This document shows positions 8,882 to 15,420 of a stretch of 64,000 bases of DNA, one piece after another (within the stretch, counting starts at the first letter, position 1; each line of letters begins with the position of its first letter). The translations under genes were made by a program, and so were the position numbers. Below the pieces are notes generated by a model, which searched no databases, was not told where the DNA came from, and saw only the letters and a list, made by a program, of their open reading frames with translations. Source of the stretch: an uncultured Flavobacteriaceae bacterium (GTDB taxonomy: Bacteria; Bacteroidota; Bacteroidia; Flavobacteriales; Flavobacteriaceae); assembly GCA_947494825.1 (NCBI GenBank), contig CANLWN010000001.1, forward strand, positions 186,001 to 250,000, read 5' to 3'.

Positions 8882-9114
8882 AGTTTGGATTTGAGCGTTT
8901 TTCTACCCCAACCCGATTTGTAATACTTTTCCTTTTTACGAGCACTTTCCAAATCTGGTGCCGGCTCTAGAAAAAACCGTTGCCACGGTCTATATTTTCT
9001 CGTATATGTGCTTTTGCCCTCGTTGTGCTCCATCAACCGTCTATCCGGATTGGTAGTCAACCCCACATAGATTTTGTCGTGTTCCTCACTCCAAAGGGCG
9101 TATACGTAATACAT
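8845..9114 (-). CDS. Small GIY-YIG nuclease-like protein reading into tRNA-Ser
   Basis: 89-aa single-domain member of the GIY-YIG (UvrC N-terminal/UPF0213-like) nuclease superfamily. It has Y-V-Y-A-L and K-I-Y-V-G (residues about 3-18), the helix Arg in N-P-D-R-R-L, and an E-K-Y-Y-K-S-G-W-G-R end. I chose ATG 9114 because family similarity begins there (M-Y-Y-V-Y); an in-frame ATG at 9159 would add 15 unlike residues. The last 12 codons (L-E-E-W-Q-S-G-R-M-R-Q-S) are translated from the 5' half of tRNA-Ser, and the stop TGA is the anticodon. The gene lies directly upstream of the tRNA on the same strand, so the two may share a transcript. Role unknown; a selfish or homing-type nuclease is one option. 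Confidence 0.75.
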   Translation of the reverse strand: MYYVYALWSEEHDKIYVGLTTNPDRRLMEHNEGKSTYTRKYRPWQRFFLEPAPDLESARKKEKYYKSGWGRKTLKSKLEEWQSGRMRQS

Positions 9115-9130
9115 CGTTTCAAAAAAACCT

Positions 9131-9224
9131 CGCATTCGATGGCGTGATGCCTTCGGCAAACGCCACTTGCCACTTTATCACGTTATCCCGCCTGCGGGAT
9201 TCACGTGATCTGCCATTCCTCCAG
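9131..9224 (-). repeat. Interrupted remnant of the tRNA-Ser 5' half with two hairpins
   Basis: Plus bases 9209-9224 match 8868-8883 exactly (16 bp: the tRNA 5' end plus two upstream bases). Bases 9131-9139 match tRNA bases 8855-8863 (9 bp). Between them lies a 69-bp insert with two dyads. The first, 9177-9209, has outer ATCACGT/ACGTGAT and inner ATCCCGC/GCGGGAT stems. The second, 9141-9164, has GGCGT/ACGCC around TGCC/GGCA. Together this looks like an older tRNA 5' copy split by a structured insert, immediately upstream of the GIY-YIG start. Confidence 0.6.
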
Positions 9225-9256
9225 TCGATTTTTAGGATTTTCAGGCTCCTCATCCA

Positions 9257-9297
9257 GTTATCTCGCTAGCAAGATTCACGTGATTTGCCATTCCTCC
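9257..9297 (-). repeat. Second copy of tRNA-Ser 5'-end plus hairpin repeat
   Basis: This 41-bp unit matches 9182-9222 at a 75-bp period with six differences. It includes the tRNA 5' end (TGCCATTCCTCC on plus, 9286-9297) and the ATTCACGTGAT junction. Its hairpin, read on the minus strand as ATCTTGC-TA-GCGAGAT, stays fully paired through one compensatory pair and one G-U wobble. That favours selection on, or copying of, an RNA fold. Confidence 0.6.
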
Positions 9298-9306
9298 TAA
9301 TCCTTT

Positions 9307-9342
9307 GGCGGGCGTGCCCGCCGAAGCGGCGTTTAGCGCCGC
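9307..9342. repeat. Two GC-rich palindromes
   Basis: GGCGGGC-GT-GCCCGCC (9307-9322) and GCGGCG-TTTAG-CGCCGC (9326-9342) stand side by side in a region without a gene, before the TSUP transporter gene. They may be REP-like or act as a transcription barrier between the tRNA block and the next gene. Confidence 0.6.
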
Positions 9343-9452
9343 GAAGGCGGGTGCAAATATAACACCCTTTTTCTTTTTCGTAAAACGTTTGCCTGATTTT
9401 TATTTTACGAAGAATCGCTTTTTTATTCGTTTTAAGGAAGTATTTTTACGTA

Positions 9453-10208
9453 ATGGAAGAATGGTACCATTATGTACTGCTGGTAGGGGTAGGCTTTACC
9501 GTCGGATTTATAAATACCGTTGCCGGAGGAGGCTCCCTATTATCGCTTCCCGTTCTCATTTTTCTGGGACTTCCCCCCAGCGTGGCCAACGGTACCAACC
9601 GCGTGGCCATAGTGATACAGACCGCCCTGGCCACCGCGGGTTTTAAGAGCAAAGGGGTATCCACTTTTCCCTTCAATCTATACCTCGGTATTTCCGCCTT
9701 GCTCGGCGCGATCTTGGGCGCTTATATTGCGGTGGACATCAAGGGCGAAACCTTCAACAAAATCTTGGCCATTATTATGATTGCCGTAGTGCTGATCATC
9801 ATCTTTAAGCCCAAAATAAGTATAGGGGAGATGCAAGAGCGCCTTACAGGAAAATACCTTTGGATCGGGATCATTGCTTTTTTCTTTTTTGGAATTTATG
9901 GCGGATTTATCAACGCTGGCCTGGGATTTATTATAATTTTATTTTTACATTACGTAAACCGCTTGACCCTCGTTAAGGCCAATGCCACCAAAGTGGCCGT
10001 AGTATTTATCTATACCTTGTCTGCCCTGGCGGTATTTGTGCTCAACGATAAGGTAGACTGGAAAGTAGGCCTTATTCTGGCCATGGGCAATGGTACCGGT
10101 GCGTGGATTGCCAGCCGGTTTTCGGTAAAAAAGGGCGATGGGTTCATCAAGACCTTTTTAGTGGTCATGGTGGTGATCATGGCCGTAAAACTTTGGTTTT
10201 TCAATTAA
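9453..10208 (+). CDS. TSUP (TauE/SafE) family sulfite/anion exporter-like permease
   Basis: 251-aa integral membrane protein with about eight hydrophobic segments. Family hallmarks are the N-terminal G-F-I-N-T-V-A-G-G-G-S loop (residues about 18-28) and a related G-F-I-N-A-G-L-G motif in the second half, reflecting the internal duplication of TSUP proteins. The family moves sulfite, sulfonates or other small organic anions across the inner membrane; substrate here is unknown. The length is normal. It is followed after 10 bp by a nitroreductase gene, so the two are probably co-transcribed. Confidence 0.88.
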   Translation: MEEWYHYVLLVGVGFTVGFINTVAGGGSLLSLPVLIFLGLPPSVANGTNRVAIVIQTALATAGFKSKGVSTFPFNLYLGISALLGAILGAYIAVDIKGETFNKILAIIMIAVVLIIIFKPKISIGEMQERLTGKYLWIGIIAFFFFGIYGGFINAGLGFIIILFLHYVNRLTLVKANATKVAVVFIYTLSALAVFVLNDKVDWKVGLILAMGNGTGAWIASRFSVKKGDGFIKTFLVVMVVIMAVKLWFFN

Positions 10209-10218
10209 AAGCTACACT

Positions 10219-10851
10219 GTGGATATTATCAAGCAAATGGAATGGCGCTACGCCGTTAAAAAATTCGACCCGGAAAAAACCCTTTCTCCGGAACAGCTGA
10301 ACAAGCTAAAGGAGGCTTTTAACCTCACAGCCACCTCGTACGGACTGCAGCCCATAAAGCTGGTGGTGCTTAAAAACAGAAAAGTACAGGAACAATTGGT
10401 GGCCCATTCCTACCAACAACTTCAGGTTGCGCAGGCCTCCCATGTACTGGTCTTATGCATTGAAAAGGCCATAGATGACACCTATATCGTGGATTATTTT
10501 GAACGGGTACGGCAGGTACGGGGTACCAGTCAGGCCATTTTGGACCCCTTTAAAAAGGATCTGGTAAAGACCTTCTCCAAAAAGAGCATGGCAGAAATAA
10601 AACAATGGGCCACCAATCAGGCCTATTTGGCCATGGGCAACCTACTGACGGTCTGTGCGGCCGAGCAGATAGACGCCTGCCCCATGGAGGGCTTTGTACC
10701 TTCGGCTTATGACGAAGTACTGGGACTGGCATCCCAAGGGCTTACCTCTGTCCTTGTGCTCCCGATAGGCTACAGGGCGGGAGACGATATGTTCTCGGAC
10801 CTAAAAAAAGTACGCAGACCGTTAACGGAAAGTATTATCGAAATTTCTTAA
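10219..10851 (+). CDS. NAD(P)H-dependent oxidoreductase, nitroreductase family
   Basis: 210-aa FMN flavoprotein of the NfsB/YdgI type. The start is GTG 10219, giving M-D-I-I-K-Q-M-E-W-R-Y-A-V-K-K-F-D; R10, Y11, A12 and K14 match the FMN-phosphate binding signature. The C-terminal half has M-G-N-L-L-T-V-C-A-A-E-Q and C-P-M-E-G-F, seen in quinone/nitroreductases and dihydropteridine reductase-like members. Substrate cannot be told from sequence. It lies 10 bp after the TSUP permease. Confidence 0.88.
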   Translation: MDIIKQMEWRYAVKKFDPEKTLSPEQLNKLKEAFNLTATSYGLQPIKLVVLKNRKVQEQLVAHSYQQLQVAQASHVLVLCIEKAIDDTYIVDYFERVRQVRGTSQAILDPFKKDLVKTFSKKSMAEIKQWATNQAYLAMGNLLTVCAAEQIDACPMEGFVPSAYDEVLGLASQGLTSVLVLPIGYRAGDDMFSDLKKVRRPLTESIIEIS

Positions 10852-10891
10852 AAAGCTTCGGATTTCTATCCCGAATCCTGGCTACAGCCAT

Positions 10892-10899
10892 TATATTTG
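10892..10899 (+). promoter_or_regulatory. Likely -7 box of aminotransferase promoter
   Basis: TATATTTG is an exact match to the Bacteroidota -7 consensus TAnnTTTG, 25 bases before the ATG at 10925. I found no clear TTTG at the expected -33 distance. Confidence 0.45.
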
Positions 10900-10924
10900 C
10901 CAAGCATAACCAATACCCACTACT

Positions 10925-12115
10925 ATGCCCGGATTTGAACTTTTTGGAGAGCAGGAAAGAGCGCATGTGAACGACGTACTACAGTCCGGTGTCCTTATGC
11001 GCTATGGTTTTGATGGGGCCAGATCGCATTGGAAGGCACGGGAGCTCGAAAACGCTTTGGCCCAACGTATGGGCGCCAAATATGCCCACTTGGTCAGTAG
11101 CGGCACGGCGGCATTGACCATTGCCATGGCCAGTGCCGGGGTCGGAGCCGGCGACGAGGTCATCATGCCCACCTTTACCTTTGTGGCCACCTTTGAAGCT
11201 ATTTTGGCGCTAGGGGCCGTACCCGTTATGGTAGATGTGGACGATACGCTTACCCTGGACCCAAAGGCAGTTGAAAAAGCCATTAGCAAACACACCAAAG
11301 TAATCATGCCCGTGCATATGTGCGGTTCCATGGCCGATCTGGATGCCCTGGCCGCACTTTGTAGAAAACATCAACTGCTTTTGATCGAGGATGCTTGTCA
11401 GGCGATCGGAGCCAGCTATAAGGGAAAGGCCTTGGGCAGTTATGGGGATCTTGGCTGTTTTTCCTTCGACTATGTAAAGACCATAACTTGTGGAGAAGGT
11501 GGGGCCCTTATCACGGATAACGAAGCGTATTATACCCATGCAGACCACTATGCCGATCATGGGCATGACCATAAGGGATCGGATAGGGGAGCGGAGTCCC
11601 ACCCCTTTTTGGGGTACAACTACCGTATTTCTGAACTTCATGCCGCCGTGGGACTCGCACAGATTGCCCGACTCGATGATTTTTTGAAAATTCAGAAGTC
11701 CAACTATACCATCTTGCGCAAGCGTCTGAATCAAGTTCCTGGTATCACTTTTAGGAAGGTTCCTGAAGGCGGCGTGGAAAACTACTCTTTCCTCAGTTTC
11801 TTCTTGCCTACCGCCGTGCTCGCCAAAAAAGCGCAGGCGGCCCTTGCCGATGCGGGAATCGATGGCTGTTTTTATTGGTATGACAACAATTGGCACTACC
11901 ATAGGCAATGGGAACACCTCAAAGACCTAAAATCACTGGGGTTCCTACCCAACCAGGTACGTGATAACTTACCCAACTATTACAAATCCGATTTTTCACA
12001 ATCGGACCACTGGGTAGGGAGAACCATCTCCTGTTTGATTAAATTGGGCTGGAAAAAAGAGGAAGTAAAGCAACGAGCCGAGACTATGGCCCAAGTGTTG
12101 GGAGCGTTGGTCTAA
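10925..12115 (+). CDS. DegT/DnrJ/EryC1/StrS-family PLP aminotransferase
   Basis: 396-aa PLP enzyme of the sugar aminotransferase family (nucleotide-sugar or antibiotic-sugar amination). The family start has G-V-L-M-R-Y, then an S-S-G-T-A-A-L phosphate-binding loop, E-D-A-C-Q-A-I-G-A for the PLP ring Asp, and S-F-D-Y-V-K-T-I-T with Schiff-base Lys185. G-Y-N-Y-R-I-S-E-L-H-A-A is the usual dimer motif. No sugar biosynthesis genes are adjacent, so the substrate is open. Its stop overlaps the convergent RibB(A) gene stop by 4 bp. Confidence 0.9.
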   Translation: MPGFELFGEQERAHVNDVLQSGVLMRYGFDGARSHWKARELENALAQRMGAKYAHLVSSGTAALTIAMASAGVGAGDEVIMPTFTFVATFEAILALGAVPVMVDVDDTLTLDPKAVEKAISKHTKVIMPVHMCGSMADLDALAALCRKHQLLLIEDACQAIGASYKGKALGSYGDLGCFSFDYVKTITCGEGGALITDNEAYYTHADHYADHGHDHKGSDRGAESHPFLGYNYRISELHAAVGLAQIARLDDFLKIQKSNYTILRKRLNQVPGITFRKVPEGGVENYSFLSFFLPTAVLAKKAQAALADAGIDGCFYWYDNNWHYHRQWEHLKDLKSLGFLPNQVRDNLPNYYKSDFSQSDHWVGRTISCLIKLGWKKEEVKQRAETMAQVLGALV

Positions 12116-13245
12116 TACGGTACATACTCAACGATCTCCAATCCATAACCTACCATGCCCACACGTCTGGCCCGGGTAGCACTGTTGGTAAGCAGTCGGA
12201 TTTTAGTAATGTTCAAATCGTGCAAAATTTGCGCCCCCACCCCAAAATCCTTGGCATCCATATTAATTTTAGGTGCTTTATAGATATTTTTTGCCTGCAA
12301 TTCCTTTAATTCTGACAACCGGTTCAACAGGTTGAGCGACTGGGATTGCTGGTTGATAAAGACAATAGCACCCTTTTCTTCGCCATTGATGGCCTTGAAC
12401 ATATTTTCCAGCTTCTTTTCCGGGTTGTTCGTCAGGGTACCCAAAATATCGCTGTTTACCAGGGTGGCGTTGATACGGGTAAGAATGGGTTCCCCGGTCT
12501 TCCAGGTACCTTTTACCAGGGCTATATGAATCTGGTCGTTGGTGGTCTGCTTGTACGCACGCAACCTAAATTTGCCGAAGCGTGTGGTAATATCAAAGGC
12601 CTCGCTACGCTTAATAAGACTGTCGTGCTCCATCCTATAGGCCACCAGGTCCTCTATGGAGATTACCTTGAGGTCAAATTTCCGGGCTACCTTCATAAGT
12701 TGGGGCAATCGGGCCATGGTCCCGTCCTCGTTTAGGATCTCTACCAATATACCCGCTGGTTTCAAATCGGCCAGTCGCGCCAGATCAATAGCAGCTTCGG
12801 TATGCCCGGTGCGGCGCAATACTCCGCCGTTCTTGGCGCGTAAGGGAAAAATGTGTCCCGGCCTGCCCAAATCGTGAGGTTTGGTGTTTTCATCGGTAAG
12901 TGCCAAGATGGTTTTGGAACGATCATGTACCGAAATCCCCGTGGTGCACCCATGTCCTATGAGATCTACGGACACGGTGAACTGTGTTTGATGTAGTACG
13001 GTATTGTTCTTAACCATCATTTCCAAATGCAGCTCGTTGCATCGGTCTTCGGTCAAGGGGGCACAGATAAGCCCACGGCCGTGTTTGGCCATAAAGTTGA
13101 TCATTTCTGGGCTTACCTTTTCGGCAGCTGCGATAAAATCGCCCTCATTCTCCCGGTTCTCGTCATCTACAACGATAATGACCTTTCCGTTTCGTATGTC
13201 CTCAATAGCTTCCTCTATCGTATTGAGTTGTATGCTTTTTTCCAT
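12112..13245 (-). CDS. ribB: 3,4-dihydroxy-2-butanone-4-phosphate synthase with degenerate GTP cyclohydrolase II domain
   Basis: 377 aa from ATG 13245; an upstream in-frame ATG would overlap the preceding gene and add unlike sequence. The N-terminal ~200 residues are an intact RibB domain: D-D-E-N-R-E-N-E-G-D (27-36), S-V-D..G-H-G-C-T-T-G-I-S, G-R-P-G-H-I-F-P-L, R-T-G-H-T-E-A-A and V-E-I-L-N-E-D-G. The C-terminal half aligns with RibA overall, keeping the D-F-G-V-G-A-Q-I-L and R-L-L-T-N end. It lacks the zinc motif S-E-C-L-T-G-D..C-D-C and the catalytic R-Q-E-G-R-G (here I-N-Q-Q-S-Q-S). Most tools would call it RibBA. Only the RibB reaction (ribulose-5-P to DHBP plus formate) can be supported. 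Last gene of the ftsK-lolA-lptF/G-ribB run. Confidence 0.9.
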   Translation of the reverse strand: MEKSIQLNTIEEAIEDIRNGKVIIVVDDENRENEGDFIAAAEKVSPEMINFMAKHGRGLICAPLTEDRCNELHLEMMVKNNTVLHQTQFTVSVDLIGHGCTTGISVHDRSKTILALTDENTKPHDLGRPGHIFPLRAKNGGVLRRTGHTEAAIDLARLADLKPAGILVEILNEDGTMARLPQLMKVARKFDLKVISIEDLVAYRMEHDSLIKRSEAFDITTRFGKFRLRAYKQTTNDQIHIALVKGTWKTGEPILTRINATLVNSDILGTLTNNPEKKLENMFKAINGEEKGAIVFINQQSQSLNLLNRLSELKELQAKNIYKAPKINMDAKDFGVGAQILHDLNITKIRLLTNSATRARRVGMVGYGLEIVEYVPY

Positions 13246-13255
13246 GCGTGTTTGC

Positions 13256-14767
13256 TCAGCTTGTCGCTTTCTTTTTCTTTTTAAAGATCCCTTTGAAGTA
13301 ATCCAGAAAGGCCCCAAAATCTGTCAGTCCCCGGTCGGCCGTGGCCCTTTTCGTTAAAGAAATGCCCAAAGGTAACATTATTAAGGTAGACAGCCATGCC
13401 CCGAGCATGGGGTGTATGTTTCCTTTTTTGGCATAGTTTTCTGCAAAAACGCCCAGAAAATAATAGGTAAGGAACAACATAATGGCAATGACCATGGGCA
13501 AACCCAGTCCTCCTTTTCGGATAATGGCGCCCAAGGGTGCCCCTACAAAAAACAAGATGATGCAGGAGAAGGCCAGGGCGAATTTTTTATGGAAGGACAG
13601 AATATGTCGTCTATGGATCTCGAATCTTTTTTGCAATTCCACTCGCTTGCCCTGGATCGAGGTTTTAATGCTGGTCGTGGAATTTTTGGCGGAACTCAGG
13701 ATTTGGGCTACTTGCCATTCCTGATACAGTGCCAGAATATCTGGAATGGGCAGCGGCGTTTCAGTTTTGTTCAAAAGGGAATCGGCGGGGGGCTGTAATG
13801 CCAGACTATCCTTTTTCAAAGATTCTTTTGCCTGTTTGGTGGAATCTTTCCTGGATACGGGCACAAATGCACCCATTCTATTGCTGATGTTCTTGGAAAA
13901 AGCCCGGACAATTTTCAGGTTGTCCTTTTTTAGGGAATCCATATCGTTGGATAGGCGGAAAATGTTCTTCATTTTGTCCGTACTAACATCGCGTTCCTCC
14001 TCGAGATCCACGTCATTGAGCCCAGAAATATCAATATTCATGGTGTAGGTCTCAAAATTGGCCTTGGTAAAAGGGAATTTTCGTTTGGCATTGCTGGCCT
14101 TGGTCTTTATATCCTCATAGTAATGCCCATCCTTAAGGACCAGCTGAATAATATCGGAATCGGTGCTGCTAACGAGTTCTCCGCCCTTTGCTTTGATGAC
14201 GGTGCTGTTTACGTTGGTCTCTGTCTTTTGATGGATGATCACATTCTCCAAAAACCGATCGTTCTCTCCAGATTTCTTGTCTACCTTAATGTTCATGCCG
14301 GTGCCCTCAAAATCACTAAAGACCCCTTCCGCAATGGCAACGGCCGGTTTTACCTTGGCAATGTTCCTCCTTAGATTGTAGATTTTTTGTTCCGAGGCCG
14401 GAATAACGCTGTTGGCAAAGTAAAAAGTAACCCCGCCCAGAAACACAATAAAGATAATGAGGGGGCGCATGGAGCGCTGTAGCGAAATGCCCGAAGCCTT
14501 CATCGCGGCAAATTCGTAGTTTTCGGCAAAGGTGCCAAAGGTAAGGATAGAGGAAAGCAATACGGTAAGGGGAAGCACCTTTTCCGTAAGGTTGGGCATC
14601 AAGTAGAACAGAAACTTCCCAATGATTACAATATCCAGTCCCTTACCGGCAAGATCGTCAATGAACAGCCAGATCGTTTGGAATATAAAGATGAACATCA
14701 ATATAACAAACGAGCTTGTAAAATTGTAGAGAAACCTGGCAAGTATATAACGATCTAAAATCCGCAA
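13256..14767 (-). CDS. LptF/LptG (YjgP/YjgQ) family LPS export permease
   Basis: 503-aa inner-membrane protein of the LPS transport ABC complex. It has three N-terminal membrane helices (residues about 10-120), a periplasmic beta-jellyroll-like region, and three more helices near the C-terminus (about 390-480, with F-F-V-G-A-P-L-G-A). Insertions rich in K and D around residues 240-340 make it longer than the E. coli proteins (about 360 aa), which is common in Bacteroidota. LptF versus LptG cannot be decided. It lies 4 bp after lolA and 10 bp before ribB. Confidence 0.9.
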   Translation of the reverse strand: MRILDRYILARFLYNFTSSFVILMFIFIFQTIWLFIDDLAGKGLDIVIIGKFLFYLMPNLTEKVLPLTVLLSSILTFGTFAENYEFAAMKASGISLQRSMRPLIIFIVFLGGVTFYFANSVIPASEQKIYNLRRNIAKVKPAVAIAEGVFSDFEGTGMNIKVDKKSGENDRFLENVIIHQKTETNVNSTVIKAKGGELVSSTDSDIIQLVLKDGHYYEDIKTKASNAKRKFPFTKANFETYTMNIDISGLNDVDLEEERDVSTDKMKNIFRLSNDMDSLKKDNLKIVRAFSKNISNRMGAFVPVSRKDSTKQAKESLKKDSLALQPPADSLLNKTETPLPIPDILALYQEWQVAQILSSAKNSTTSIKTSIQGKRVELQKRFEIHRRHILSFHKKFALAFSCIILFFVGAPLGAIIRKGGLGLPMVIAIMLFLTYYFLGVFAENYAKKGNIHPMLGAWLSTLIMLPLGISLTKRATADRGLTDFGAFLDYFKGIFKKKKKATS

Positions 14768-14771
14768 TGTG

Positions 14772-15413
14772 CTAACTTCTTATGATGTAGTACCCTTCTT
14801 TTTTGTACTTGTTCTCATCAAAAGTAAATAAGGTTTTCGACAATGGCTGGTCTGTTTTAAAAGAATTAACGGTTATGGTGGTTTTTGTGCCGTTTTTACC
14901 TGTTTCAATAAGCTTGTAAATGTGTTTGGTCTCCACATCCACACCCAGCAAAATGGAAGCGATCTCGGAATTTGAATTGATGGGGACCAGTTTTACGTAT
15001 TGTATTTTTCTGCCCTGCACGTTCTGCAGCACGTCCCATTCGTAATTGTGTCCCTGCTTGTAGAAGGTAAGCATTTTGGAGGGCGTTATGGTGTTGTCCT
15101 CCTCTGATTTGTCCTCTATGGTGACTTCCTCGTTTTCGGGTACGATAGTGTATACCTTGCTACCGTCGTATAGTTGCTGTGACCCCAAGTAGTTAAAAAG
15201 GTATTTATCGCCCTGCATGGTAACATCGCCCCGGGTCTCCTGATTAATGTTGGCCTCCGTATTGTTCAGTACATATTTGAAATCCACATAGATGTTGTCA
15301 TAGCTTTTGACCTTGGTATATACCTCGTCCAATAAATTTTTGGCCTTGGCCGAATTTTGGGCCATAGCGCCTGCTGCAAGCAGCACAAGGCATATCGTAA
15401 GTATTTTTTTCAT
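14772..15413 (-). CDS. lolA: LolA-like outer-membrane lipoprotein carrier
   Basis: 213-aa periplasmic protein with a cleavable signal peptide (M-K-K-I-L-T..A-G-A-M-A-Q). The mature part matches the LolA/LolB fold: Y-D-N-I-Y-V-D-F-K-Y early, G-D-V-T-M-Q-G-D-K-Y, L-T-F-Y-K-Q-G-H. LolA shuttles lipoproteins from LolCDE to the outer membrane, which suits a genome rich in surface lipoproteins. It lies 7 bp after ftsK, a conserved flavobacterial arrangement also seen in other phyla. Confidence 0.88.
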   Translation of the reverse strand: MKKILTICLVLLAAGAMAQNSAKAKNLLDEVYTKVKSYDNIYVDFKYVLNNTEANINQETRGDVTMQGDKYLFNYLGSQQLYDGSKVYTIVPENEEVTIEDKSEEDNTITPSKMLTFYKQGHNYEWDVLQNVQGRKIQYVKLVPINSNSEIASILLGVDVETKHIYKLIETGKNGTKTTITVNSFKTDQPLSKTLFTFDENKYKKEGYYIIRS

Positions 15414-15420
15414 GTTGTGT

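Noticed and set aside
8130-9452. Integrated mobile element at tRNA-Ser
   Set aside because: No integrase, transposase or cargo beyond the small GIY-YIG ORF; only scars and repeats were seen, so I report them as such.
13246-13317. N-terminal extension of ribB with a K-R-K-R-K-R tract
   Set aside because: It overlaps the lptF/G gene end and is unlike the family; ATG 13245 starts the conserved protein.
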